From an uncultured Verrucomicrobiota bacterium (GTDB lineage Bacteria > Verrucomicrobiota > Kiritimatiellia > CAIQIC01 > Lenti-01): DNA of 64,000 nucleotides. Both the position numbers and the translations under genes were made by a program. Location: contig CALMNW010000076.1 in the NCBI GenBank assembly GCA_937872095.1, forward strand, positions 111,187 through 175,186, written 5' to 3'. Under the pieces are notes generated by a model. It saw nothing but the letters and a program-made list of their open reading frames with translations. It ran no database searches and was not told the origin of the DNA. Below, piece after piece: positions 44,201 through 52,676 of the stretch. Numbering within the stretch: the stretch's first letter is position 1; every line of letters starts with the position of its first letter.

Positions 44201-44518
44201 GAAGTCGTTCCGGTTGTAAAAGGTCAAAACGACCATGTGGCCTCGTTGGAAATCGATCGGCACGCTCCCCTGGATGCCGAAATAGGAGCGCTGGCTTTCA
44301 TCCAGCCCCGCGATATCCGTGATGCCGGCGTGGGCGGGATTGCCGTCTGGATCCACGAACTGCGTCCGCGTCGGATGGCGCAGCACGGTGGTCCAACCCG
44401 AATACGGCGTGACGGTCGTCGCCGCGCTTGAACCGAAATCCGCCAGCGTCCAGCGCGCGGCCAGCCCCGGCAAGCATCCGGCCGCATACGCCAACAGGAA
44501 TACCACGACTTTCCTCAT
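41204..44518 (-). CDS. Large secreted protein with FN3, BACON and FG-GAP-like repeats; N-terminal domain unknown
   Basis: 1104 residues with a signal peptide (ends near residue 21). Residues 22-205 look beta-rich ('WTLADFGSSAATTVTPYSGW') and match no family I recognise. A fibronectin type III-like domain spans about 210-335 ('PPSKPANLRAR', 'YYVYRNGELYDFV', 'YVYRVAAIDKA'). Residues 345-730 form a probable propeller-like unknown domain with several 'AYHPGGNGVG', 'RLLQYSPIGE' strands. One BACON domain, six repeats and LLYPLIHSWFGL follow. It is the second-longest member. It may bind a large glycan; no catalytic motif was seen. Confidence 0.8.
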   Translation of the reverse strand: MRKVVVFLLAYAAGCLPGLAARWTLADFGSSAATTVTPYSGWTTVLRHPTRTQFVDPDGNPAHAGITDIAGLDESQRSYFGIQGSVPIDFQRGHMVVLTFYNRNDFGPFPAVRISFADANEPDPADASRPWYTAYHPDININTTWLEPHALVELRYYVQDETMLAAIGGIASTGRHSLINVNLAWPAPGELPLVLTKIELSDEADLTPPSKPANLRARMTGLTAGLTGNVVELLWDAAVDPGANATGVSRYYVYRNGELYDFVSREMTAHLGANLRYLDTCVAPGSTYVYRVAAIDKAQYGLYPRLGRAPCHPANQSPLSDAATATIPAWSSATLLNPWTDFAYAGGFRLPQTAAEDWSWASAGLAWNPAGNPGRDPETELPGSLYALSHSQRGIGALTIPKPVNSQNISAWPRARTLIPVRDIWPRIYGGNAFPGGGGDIPVASLAYHPGGNGVGPRLYYGICNFYGTDATAPTHGWFDLELAAGHGAWHIGGVPPANVTPSLTARYACSIPQTWADRYAGGRSLLVGNNFLSGGPEIRNGPNVFVIAPWASGSLPENGAAVPATRLLQYSPIGEIAHQVPNWRIDRNAEGAAWIEWGGKSALAISYRRPLGDGWYGDGAGNNYTFFNIPLPPSEGEGAGATRWRNEWMLYNPADLAAVAAGTKEPWEPLPYATYDLTHFSFVTNRADRDSGAICFATNGYLFFIEHNGDEPVDAAANGLVHVWRLETPVTLAITPSSRVHSAAGANGQTIAVSANVPWAATANQPWIAITGAAAGTNNGTITYGVAANAGAIRSGTITVAGGGIVRTFAVNQWPVPATPGVSAEGDVDGDGAADFSVYHPTTGNWHVLFGAGVGWVVPWGWSATLPVPADYNGDGMLDFAVYHPATGNWHIQESATGRPRQIQFGWSATVPLPGDYDGDGRADLAVYHPAAGRWYFLCSTAGRYSVQWGWSSAIPVPADYDGDGITDVAVYHPASGLWQILKSSTGGAIQKRWGWSSAIPVPADYDGDGRADIAVFHRASGTWYVAYSGGGSRTQPFGWSTTIPVAADYDGDGAADLAVYHPASGNWYVLKSTTGGIRTQNWGWSSAQPTLLYPLIHSWFGL
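41553..41859 (-). repeat. 307-bp repeat, copy 3 of 4
   Basis: Identical by eye to the copies at 34343, 39001 and 50965. With copy 2, identity extends further into the preceding repeat of the protein. Confidence 0.85.
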
Positions 44519-44604
44519 CGCACCGCTATCCCGCTTCGACGAAAATCTACCACAGGGAAGCTACGGACGCCGGAAGGCCACGCCGGCGCTCATGGCTTCC
44601 GGGA

Positions 44605-47600
44605 TCAGGGCAAGCCAAACCAAGAATGGATCAGGGGATATAGAAGGACAGAGATTTTGCCGGGTCCTCCGAACGAGTTCACGGCGGTCACCAGATCGGA
44701 GGATCGGCGGATAAACCACTTGCCGCCGGCTTGATGATACAAGGCCAGATCCGTCTGACCATCGCCGTCGTAGTCGGCCGGCACCGGTATCGTCGCTCCC
44801 CAGCCGAATTGCTTGGTCAGGCGGCCGCCCCCGCTATACGAGACGTACCACGTGCCGGACGTCCGGTGGAAAACGGCGATGTCGGCCAAGCCGTCGCCGT
44901 CGTAGTCGGCCGGCACGGGGATCGCCGTCGACCAGCCCCACTGTTTTTGGATCGCCCCGCCCGTGGAGGATTTGAGGATCTGCCAGAGGCCGGAGGCGGG
45001 ATGGTACACGCCCATGTCGATTTTCCCGTCCCCGTCGTAGTCGGCCGGCACGGGAATCGCCGAACTCCAACCCCATTGCACCGTATATTTGCCCGCCGTG
45101 CTGCACGAGAAATACCAGCGCCCTCCGGCGGGATGATACACCGCCAGATCCGCCTGGCCGTCGCCATCGTAGTCGCCCGGCACCGGCACCGTCGCGCTCC
45201 ATCCGAAATTTTCCACGCGGGTTTGCCCGTCGCTGCTCTGGCGAACGTACCAGTTGCCGCCGGCCGGATGGTAGACCGCGACGTCCACCAACCCGTCGCC
45301 ATCGTAGTCGGCCGGCACCGGCAGCGTCGCCGACCACCCGAACGACGCGGTCCCGCTTCCCCCCCCGCTGTACAGAATGCTCCAGTTCCCGCCCGCCGGC
45401 TGGAAAATCGCGACGTCCGCCATGACGTCGCCGTCGAAGTCGCCGACAACCGCTTCGCCCGACAAATCGATTTTCGAAGCCCGGAACCAATCGAAGAACC
45501 CGACGATGCCGCTGGAACCCGCCGTCGCCATGGCCACCCGTACGGTATGGATCCCCGACGCCAGCGACACGCCCGTCTTCGACACCGTCTGGTACGCATC
45601 CCATGCCCCCGTGTCCGGAACGGCCAGCAATCCCGTCTGGTCCGCGCCGTCCACCAGGATCCGGAACTGGCCGCCGGCGCCCACCGCCCCCACGCTCGTC
45701 TCCAGCGCGTAGATTCCGGACGCCGACACGGCCACCGTGTATTCCAACCACTCCCCGGCCAGCGTCCACCCCGCCACGTATCCATTCCCCGCCCCCGCGT
45801 CCGCCGCGATATCCACACCTTCCTCCGGACGGTATTGCCCGCCTTCGTTCGCGGCCGTCGCATCGCTATACGCCACATCTTGGCCGCCGACGTCGAAGTT
45901 CTCGATCTCGACCGTTCCCGGAAGCGCCCATGGTGTGTCGGACGGATAGGGCTCGCGCACGGTGGCCGACTCCGGCGACCAGCTCACCTCATCGACCCAG
46001 CCGCAGTCGGATCCTCTGGAAAGGGACTCGTCCTTGGCATAGCGCCACCGCAGCGCATGCGTCCCGGCAGACAGCGAATACGTTTTCCGCTGCCAAGCGG
46101 TACTGCCCGAAATCCGACCGCTTTGCCGAGAGCCATCGACGTAGAATTCCAGATAATCGTAATTGGCTTCCGACGACACGCGCCACCAGAAACTGAGTTC
46201 GCCGGGACCGGTCACGGTCGTTTGCATCCAGGCCTCGGCGTTGTTGCCGATCGCCCCGCTCTGGGCGGCATCCGAACCGTCGTGCGACGTGGCCGTCTGG
46301 TACGCCCAACCGGCATCTCCGCCGGTGATCCAAGCCAGCGAGGGATCGTCCAGTGCGTCGCCGAGAGTGCCGCCGTCGCCGGAGGCGCCGGCCTGCTCCA
46401 CGGTGAAGGTTCGCGCGATGCCGCCGCCGGATACCGCGATCGCGCCGCTGCGCGGCGACGTGGAGGCGTTGGCCGCCACGCTGTAGGTCACCGTCCCGTT
46501 GCCGCTGCCCGAGCTGCCGCCCGTGATCGTAACCCACGCGAGGCTTTCCGTCGCCGTCCACGGCACGTTGGCCGTCACCGCGATCTGCCGCCCGCTGGAG
46601 GCCGTTGCCGGCACGTTCGTGCCCGCAGGCGCAATCGTCAGCGAAGCGCTGCCGCCCGAAATCGAAACGGTGGCGGAGGCGCCGGACGAACTGTTGTCGG
46701 GGATGGAAACCGGCGTGCCGGAGGAACTCGTATCCGCGCCGTCGTGGCGGACGGAGAAGGACGAAATGGATCCGACCGTTCCCAAGACCTGGTCCGCGCA
46801 GCGGGCCACGACGGAATTGGCCGCGCCCCAAGGCGCACCGGTCAGATCCACGGCCATCACCCAGTCATCCCGGCTATCCGTGTCGAAACTGCCGGTGCCC
46901 TTGGGCAGGTTCTTCGGCAGCGGGGAAAAGTTCCAAACGGTCGTGCCGTTGACCGCGAAGGTCAGGCTGCGGACGTCGCTGCGGCGGCCGTGGTCGATTT
47001 CCAGGCGCGCATAGTCGGTCGCGGCTTCGTAGGTGCCCTCGACGGGATACATGACGTCGCTGAAGTAGTTTTCGAAGTAGTTCGCGGCCACCTGGATGAA
47101 TCCGTTGCTGCCGTAGGAGGTGCCCCATGAATTCGCCACGAGGTAATACCCCGGCCCGTAGCCGCACACCGTGACCATGTGGTTGATGTCGTTTGCGGTG
47201 CAGGTCGGTCCCGTCCACGGGGCATCGCCCGCTTCCCAGTTGTCGAAGGAATTTTCCGCATAGACGCCGCACACCGCCACGCCGCCGTCGTCGAGAAACG
47301 CCTTCAGCTCGTTGATCTGGGTGCTGGTCGGATTCCATTCCCACACCCAGACGTAGTCGGCGGTCCGCCGGTGCAGGCCCTCGATGAAGTCGGCCATGTC
47401 CGGCAGGGCGACGTATTGGCCCGCCACGTACGGGAGCTGCTGCCACGACGGGACGCCATACCGCATGAAGATTTCAAACGGCTCATGGCCCCAGCCGCCT
47501 TGGTCTTGGCCGGTGTTGGTGAGGTTGTAGGTGAAGCGCGGCGAACACTGGTTGGCGGTCGATCCCACGTTCAACGACGGATCCCGGCGCTTCATGTTGG

Positions 47601-47946
47601 CCGTCTTGGTGTAGTATGTCCCGGCCCAGTGAACGCACGATCCCTCGTTGCCCTGATCGCGAATGGGCGGCAGGATGCTCCGGTTGTCGGCCGCGCCCTT
47701 CAACGTCTTGCGGCGGCGCACGTAACCTTCGGGCGCCTTGGCCAGCGCGCGCCCCTCGGCAATCCAAGCCTCGCGCGTTCCAGGCGGATAGGGCTTTTTG
47801 CCCAAGACGTACGTCCCGTATTTCGAGTGGAAACGGCGCAAAGCCGGGGCGGCATCTTCCGCCAAGGCGGCCTGCACGCCTACCCCCCAGGCACAACCCA
47901 GCAGCAACCAGCCAATCCACCGCCGAGAAGACTTGCTCGTGTTCAT
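44605..47946 (-). CDS. Secreted papain-like cysteine protease with BACON, CBM6-like and FG-GAP-like modules
   Basis: 1113 residues; CAGGAGAGCC precedes the ATG. A signal peptide ends near residue 29. A C1A peptidase domain (about 85-300) has all active-site residues: Gln98 and Cys104 in 'RDQGNEGSCVHWA', His256 in 'NDINHMVTV' and Asn272 in 'ANSWGTSYG'. A BACON domain lies near 445-535, a beta-sandwich ('GELSFWWRVSS', 'YLEFYVDG') near 560-665, and a CBM6-like domain ('VEIENFDVGGQDVAYSD', 'EWLEYTV') near 680-820. Six repeats and LLYPLIHSWFGLP end the protein. It probably degrades or processes extracellular protein while bound to a carbohydrate. Confidence 0.9.
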   Translation of the reverse strand: MNTSKSSRRWIGWLLLGCAWGVGVQAALAEDAAPALRRFHSKYGTYVLGKKPYPPGTREAWIAEGRALAKAPEGYVRRRKTLKGAADNRSILPPIRDQGNEGSCVHWAGTYYTKTANMKRRDPSLNVGSTANQCSPRFTYNLTNTGQDQGGWGHEPFEIFMRYGVPSWQQLPYVAGQYVALPDMADFIEGLHRRTADYVWVWEWNPTSTQINELKAFLDDGGVAVCGVYAENSFDNWEAGDAPWTGPTCTANDINHMVTVCGYGPGYYLVANSWGTSYGSNGFIQVAANYFENYFSDVMYPVEGTYEAATDYARLEIDHGRRSDVRSLTFAVNGTTVWNFSPLPKNLPKGTGSFDTDSRDDWVMAVDLTGAPWGAANSVVARCADQVLGTVGSISSFSVRHDGADTSSSGTPVSIPDNSSSGASATVSISGGSASLTIAPAGTNVPATASSGRQIAVTANVPWTATESLAWVTITGGSSGSGNGTVTYSVAANASTSPRSGAIAVSGGGIARTFTVEQAGASGDGGTLGDALDDPSLAWITGGDAGWAYQTATSHDGSDAAQSGAIGNNAEAWMQTTVTGPGELSFWWRVSSEANYDYLEFYVDGSRQSGRISGSTAWQRKTYSLSAGTHALRWRYAKDESLSRGSDCGWVDEVSWSPESATVREPYPSDTPWALPGTVEIENFDVGGQDVAYSDATAANEGGQYRPEEGVDIAADAGAGNGYVAGWTLAGEWLEYTVAVSASGIYALETSVGAVGAGGQFRILVDGADQTGLLAVPDTGAWDAYQTVSKTGVSLASGIHTVRVAMATAGSSGIVGFFDWFRASKIDLSGEAVVGDFDGDVMADVAIFQPAGGNWSILYSGGGSGTASFGWSATLPVPADYDGDGLVDVAVYHPAGGNWYVRQSSDGQTRVENFGWSATVPVPGDYDGDGQADLAVYHPAGGRWYFSCSTAGKYTVQWGWSSAIPVPADYDGDGKIDMGVYHPASGLWQILKSSTGGAIQKQWGWSTAIPVPADYDGDGLADIAVFHRTSGTWYVSYSGGGRLTKQFGWGATIPVPADYDGDGQTDLALYHQAGGKWFIRRSSDLVTAVNSFGGPGKISVLLYPLIHSWFGLP

Positions 47947-47977
47947 GTTGGCTCTCCTGCGCTGATTGCCGCCATCA

Positions 47978-48007
47978 TCCGAACCACCTGTGGATCAGGA
48001 TACAGGG
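47978..48007 (-). pseudogene. Possible decayed remnant of the conserved family tail
   Basis: On the minus strand this reads CCCTGTATCC-TGATCC-ACAGGTGGTTCGG, which matches the codons for the LLYPLIHSWFG tail with small deletions. It lies after the complete trypsin-like gene and before the papain-like gene. A short chance match cannot be excluded. Confidence 0.35.
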
Positions 48008-48100
48008 CTTCCCGAAACCCGACAAGACCATTAAGGTCCCGTTAGACCGAATTTTTATGCGAGGAGAAGGCCGGAAACAGCCCCTCCATGCGGTTCTCGT

Positions 48101-50560
48101 TCAGGGCAGGCCGAACCACGAATGGATCAGAGGATAGAGCAGGGTCGGTTGCGCCGCGCTCCAACCCCAATTCTGCGTCCGAATCCCCCCGGTGGTCGAT
48201 TTGAGGATATACCAATTGCCCGTGGCGGGATGGTACACGGCCAGATCGGCCGCGCCGTCGCCGTCGTAATCCGCGGCTACGGGAATCGTCGTCGACCACC
48301 CGAATTGCTTGGTCCGGCTGCCGCCGCCCGAATAAGAGACGTACCACGTGCCGGACGCCCGATGGAACACGGCGATGTCCGCCTTGCCGTCGCCGTCGTA
48401 GTCCGCCGGCACGGGAATCGCCGAACTCCAGCCCCAATTCTTTTGGATGGCACCGCCCGTGGACGACTTGAGGATTTGCCAGAGGCCGGAGGCCGGATGG
48501 TACACGGCGATGTCCGTCCGGCCGTCCCCGTCGTAATCCGCCGGCACCGGGATCGCCGAACTCCAGCCCCATTGCACGTCGTATCTGCCGGCCGTGGTGC
48601 AGAGGAAATACCAGCGGCCCGCGGCGGAATGGTAGACCGCCAGATCCGCCCGGCCATCGCCGTCGTAATCGCCCGGCAGCGGCACCGTCGCCGACCAGCC
48701 GAACTGGACGGTGCGGGATTGGCCTTCGCCGCTTTCGCGAATATACCAGTTGCCGGTGGCCGGATGGTACACGGCGAAATCCAGCATGCCGTCGCCGTTG
48801 TAGTCCGCCGGCACCGGCAGCGTTGCCGACCAGCCCCACGGCACGACCCACTGGGCGCCCGAATTGAACAACAGGTGCCAGTTGCCGGTGGCCGGATGGT
48901 ATACGGACAGATCGGCCAAGCCGTTGCCGTCGACGTCGCCCTCGGCCGACACGCCCGGCGTCGCGGGCGCCGGCCACTGGTTCACCGCGAAGGTGCGGCT
49001 AACCCCGCCGCCGGCCACCGTGATCGTGCCCGAGCGAACCGCTCCGGCATTGGCCGCCACGGAGTAGGTCACCGTGCCGTCGCCGGTGCCCGCAGCCCCG
49101 CCCGTGATCGTGATCCACGTCGCATTGGCCGTCGCCGTCCAGTCGTCGGCCGCCGTCACCGCGATCGTTTGGTCCGCGGCCGTCTGGGCCGAATGCAAGC
49201 GGGACTCCGGCAAGACGTCGATGGCGGGATTGGCCAGCCATTGCTTGACGTAGGGATAGCTGACGTCGAAACGCCCGTAGAAATCGATTCCGCTCAGATT
49301 GTCGCAGGCCGAATACCCCCCATACAACTGGCCGATGAATTCCTGTTGGGCATTGAACAGCGGGCTCCCGCTGCTGCCGGGTTCCGTCACGCCGTCATAC
49401 CATTGGACGTACCAAAAATCGGTATCCTGCGAATCCCATCTTCCGAACGAAATTCGCTTGTAGGAACCATCCGGGTGATGAATGCCGGCCAAGTTCTCCG
49501 ACGTTCCCGGGGCGGCGGTCGACCAACCGGCGTAGGTGACGCCGCCGGGCGAAGCCGTTCGCAGCCGCAGGAAGGCGAAGTCGTTGCCGACGGCTTCGGT
49601 CCGGCCGGCGAGATAGTCCGCGCCGCCGCCGGTCAGGGGCACGGACGAAAGGCTGGGCGCCGCGCCGTTGCAGGTGCTCGTCTGGTAGAACCAATAGAAC
49701 TCCGTGTCGTCCGCCTCGCCTTGGTTGGCCACGCAATGGTTGGCCGTCATGAAATAGTCGATGAACGTCGCCGGAAACTGGTCGTTCAGCAAACAGCCCG
49801 TGCACCACATGTATCCGGAATCCCCCAGCGATCCGATGCCGGCCACCCCATTGCCCACCGTGGCCCACGTCGGATAGCAGGTGACGTCGTTGTGGCAGCT
49901 GCCGACCTTTTCCGGCACGAGGGGATCCCGATAGATGTGGACGATCTGTTTCACCTCGAAGTGGACCTCGTCCAACGACACGTTCGGCGGACATTCGCAT
50001 TCCACCGTCACGCCTTCCGCGAAAACGGTGCCCGTCCAGAACCGATTCCGGCCGTTCAGCGAACGCGGCGCGTAGGGTCCCCGGATCTGCGCCGGATCCC
50101 CGGTGGCATAGGCCACGATCTCGCAGGATTTCGGCAAGGAAAGCCCGGAAATCTGGACCCGAATGCCGATGGCGCCCGGCGATTCGATGGAAAGACGCCA
50201 GACGTGGCTTCCGTCGGGCAGCGTGGTCCACGAACCGCCGCGGTTTTGGGTTTTCGATGCCACCGCCGTTTCCGGCACCGGCCGAACGACGCCGATGCGG
50301 ATGCCCTTTTCGAGCGGATCCGCCTGGGCGTCCTCGGCCGCGACAGGCCCCAGATCCAGTTCCGGCAAGCGGAGTTGGATCGGAACGGAAGCGAGACCGG
50401 CCCGAACGGAACGGAGCTGCCGGGTCGGCTGGGCCTTTGCAGCGGAAACCGGCTTGATTTCGGCCCCAACCGATTGGATCGAATCCTCAGGCGCCGCGCA
50501 GACCGGCAGACTCGCCCATCCCCAGGCCAATCCCAAAACGATCCAGCCGCATGTTTTCAT
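48101..50560 (-). CDS. Secreted trypsin-like serine protease with BACON and FG-GAP-like repeats
   Basis: 819 residues; AAGGGGCTGAAA precedes ATG 50560 (the frame is open 22 codons further, without a site). A signal peptide ends near residue 23. A pro-region or beta-domain spans 24-205, then a chymotrypsin-fold domain with His275 (TANHC), Asp327 (GNDFAFL) and Ser397 (PGSSGSP); paired cysteines surround it. The arrangement recalls lysyl endopeptidases of soil bacteria. One BACON domain (about 440-525), six repeats and LLYPLIHSWFGLP follow. It and the papain-like neighbour give the array two unrelated extracellular proteases. Confidence 0.9.
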   Translation of the reverse strand: MKTCGWIVLGLAWGWASLPVCAAPEDSIQSVGAEIKPVSAAKAQPTRQLRSVRAGLASVPIQLRLPELDLGPVAAEDAQADPLEKGIRIGVVRPVPETAVASKTQNRGGSWTTLPDGSHVWRLSIESPGAIGIRVQISGLSLPKSCEIVAYATGDPAQIRGPYAPRSLNGRNRFWTGTVFAEGVTVECECPPNVSLDEVHFEVKQIVHIYRDPLVPEKVGSCHNDVTCYPTWATVGNGVAGIGSLGDSGYMWCTGCLLNDQFPATFIDYFMTANHCVANQGEADDTEFYWFYQTSTCNGAAPSLSSVPLTGGGADYLAGRTEAVGNDFAFLRLRTASPGGVTYAGWSTAAPGTSENLAGIHHPDGSYKRISFGRWDSQDTDFWYVQWYDGVTEPGSSGSPLFNAQQEFIGQLYGGYSACDNLSGIDFYGRFDVSYPYVKQWLANPAIDVLPESRLHSAQTAADQTIAVTAADDWTATANATWITITGGAAGTGDGTVTYSVAANAGAVRSGTITVAGGGVSRTFAVNQWPAPATPGVSAEGDVDGNGLADLSVYHPATGNWHLLFNSGAQWVVPWGWSATLPVPADYNGDGMLDFAVYHPATGNWYIRESGEGQSRTVQFGWSATVPLPGDYDGDGRADLAVYHSAAGRWYFLCTTAGRYDVQWGWSSAIPVPADYDGDGRTDIAVYHPASGLWQILKSSTGGAIQKNWGWSSAIPVPADYDGDGKADIAVFHRASGTWYVSYSGGGSRTKQFGWSTTIPVAADYDGDGAADLAVYHPATGNWYILKSTTGGIRTQNWGWSAAQPTLLYPLIHSWFGLP

Positions 50561-50612
50561 TTTCAGCCCCTTCCATCCGTTGCGATGCATTTTTCCAACC
50601 CTTCCGCTCCCA

Positions 50613-52604
50613 TCAGGGCAATCCAAACCAAGAATGAATCAGGGGATAAAGCAGCGTAGGGATGGCCGAACTCCAGCCCCAATTCTGCGTCCGAATTCCT
50701 CCGGTGGTCGATTTGAGGACGTACCAGTTGCCGGTGGCGGGATGGTACACCGCCAGATCGGCCGCGCCGTCGCCGTCGTAGTCCGCCGCCACGGGAATGG
50801 TCGTCGACCACCCGAACGGTTGAGTCCGGCTGCCGCCGCCCGAATAGGCGACATACCACGTGCCGGACGCCCGGTGGAATACCGCGACGTCCGCCCGGCC
50901 GTCGCCGTCGTAATCCGCCGGCACGGGAAGCGTCGTGCTCCAGCCCCACCGTTTTTGGATCGCTCCGCCCGTGGAGGACTTGAGGATTTGCCAAAGGCCG
51001 GAAGCCGGATGGTACACGGCGACATCCGTGATTCCATCGCCGTCATAGTCGGCGGGAACGGGGATCGCCGAACTCCAGCCCCATTGCACGCTATAACGCC
51101 CCGCCGTGCTGCACAGAAAATACCAACGGCCCGCGGCGGGATGGTAGACCGCCAGATCCGCCCGGCCGTCGCCGTCGTAGTCGCCCGGCAGCGGCACCGT
51201 CGCCGACCAACCGAACTGGATTTGGCGGGGACGACCGGTGGCGCTTTCCTGGATATGCCAATTGCCGGTGGCGGGATGGTACACGGCGAAATCCAGCATG
51301 CCGTCGCCGTTGTAGTCCGCCGGCACCGGCAGCGTCGCCGACCAGCCCCACGGCAACAGCCACCGGGCGCCTGTGTTGAACAAGACGTGCCAGTTGCCGG
51401 TGGCCGGATGATACACCGAGAGATCCGCCGTTCCATCGCCATCGACGTCGCCCTCGGCCGACACGCCCGGCGTCGCGGGCACCGGCCACTGGTTCACCGT
51501 GAAGGTGCGGCTGATTCCGCTGCCGGAAACCGTGATCGTTCCCGAGCGGATCGCGCCGGCGTTGGCTCCCACGCCGTAAGTCACCGTGCCGTTGCCCGTG
51601 CCTGCGGCTCCGCCCGAAATCGTGATCCACGGCTGGCTGGCCGTCGCCGTCCACGGCACGTTCGCGGTCACCCCGATCGTTTGCCCGCTGGCCCCCGCGG
51701 CGGAATGGGCGCGACCGGCGGACGAAAGCGAAAGAACCGGAGCTTGGATGCGCTCGGCGATGCGGCACCAGAGCGACCACGCCGCGTAGGCCTTCCGGTT
51801 TGCGTTCAACGGCTCGCTGTGCGCGGAATCGCAGGCATACCAATCGACGCCTTCGACGTGCGAGTTCTGCCAGGCGGTCGCCCAATTGCCGATTTGGGTT
51901 CCGCCGGCGGCGTTGTAGACGCCGCAATCGTCGTTGACGAACGGATAGTAGGTTCCGTCGGGATCGTAATGCTCGACGTCGTTGAAATCGTAGAGCACCC
52001 GGTTGCCGACGGCGCACCAATTCCGGATGGCTTGGCAGGCGGCCTTGTTGTTGGCGTCGTCCCAAATGTCCACGTGGCCCGTCATGTAGACGAAAACCAC
52101 GTCCGGATAGCTCTGCTCCAAAAGCGCCATCGGCTGCAGATATTCGGAATTCAGCGTTCCCGCCGCATACTTGTCGTCCATCTGCCCGCACCAGGACCAG
52201 ACGACGACGTTGACGTCGGCATGGGCCGGATCGTCCAGATAGGCCCGGGTATGGTTCACCCAATCGGGATAATAGCCGACGTCGTCCGGCATGGCGTAAT
52301 CGTGCAGATCCAGCGCGCCGCCGGCGCCGCCGTCGTTCCAGGCGAAGATGTCGTCCGGCAGCGCCAGTCCCGCCCCGCCGTTGTTGGCGAAATCGACCAG
52401 TCCCGTCATGCCGTCGATCAATTGGCTGCCATGGGAGGTGTGGCTATAGGCGATATGCAACGTCGACTTCGCCCGGTTGATCTGCGTCGCGGTCAGCGCC
52501 GCGACGTCGGTATGGCGGTGATCGACGACGATGGATGCCCCGAAACACGGGACCGACAGGAATCCCGCCGCCGCTAAACAGACAAACCGCATTCTAAAGG
52601 TCAC
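50613..52604 (-). CDS. Secreted protein with possible SGNH-like domain, BACON and FG-GAP-like repeats
   Basis: 663 residues. The start is GTG 52604, set by AGGAGATTCCC at correct spacing; the next ATG (52592) is too far from it. A signal peptide ends near residue 22. Residues 25-290 include 'IAYSHTSHGSQLIDGM', 'VVVWSWCGQMDD', 'VVFVYMTGHVD' and 'YDFNDVEHYDPDG', a pattern seen in uncharacterised secreted proteins that may be distant SGNH hydrolases; a full catalytic set cannot be assigned. One BACON domain, six repeats and LLYPLIHSWFGLP follow. Confidence 0.75.
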   Translation of the reverse strand: MTFRMRFVCLAAAGFLSVPCFGASIVVDHRHTDVAALTATQINRAKSTLHIAYSHTSHGSQLIDGMTGLVDFANNGGAGLALPDDIFAWNDGGAGGALDLHDYAMPDDVGYYPDWVNHTRAYLDDPAHADVNVVVWSWCGQMDDKYAAGTLNSEYLQPMALLEQSYPDVVFVYMTGHVDIWDDANNKAACQAIRNWCAVGNRVLYDFNDVEHYDPDGTYYPFVNDDCGVYNAAGGTQIGNWATAWQNSHVEGVDWYACDSAHSEPLNANRKAYAAWSLWCRIAERIQAPVLSLSSAGRAHSAAGASGQTIGVTANVPWTATASQPWITISGGAAGTGNGTVTYGVGANAGAIRSGTITVSGSGISRTFTVNQWPVPATPGVSAEGDVDGDGTADLSVYHPATGNWHVLFNTGARWLLPWGWSATLPVPADYNGDGMLDFAVYHPATGNWHIQESATGRPRQIQFGWSATVPLPGDYDGDGRADLAVYHPAAGRWYFLCSTAGRYSVQWGWSSAIPVPADYDGDGITDVAVYHPASGLWQILKSSTGGAIQKRWGWSTTLPVPADYDGDGRADVAVFHRASGTWYVAYSGGGSRTQPFGWSTTIPVAADYDGDGAADLAVYHPATGNWYVLKSTTGGIRTQNWGWSSAIPTLLYPLIHSWFGLP
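50965..51271 (-). repeat. 307-bp repeat, copy 4 of 4
   Basis: Identical by eye to 34343-34649, 39001-39307 and 41553-41859, although about 9 kb away from the nearest of them. Confidence 0.85.
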
Positions 52605-52676
52605 GGGAATCTCCTGTTTTCGGATGAATCCGTCCAGAACCGCGAACGTCTTTTTCCGTCAATCGAACCGCACCGC

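Noticed and set aside
41222..44431. Plus-strand open frame of over 1000 codons opposite the FN3 protein
   Set aside because: It is antisense to a gene with signal peptide, recognisable domains and the family tail. Long antisense frames are expected in GC-rich repetitive coding DNA; the translation is Arg/Pro/His-rich and matches no fold.
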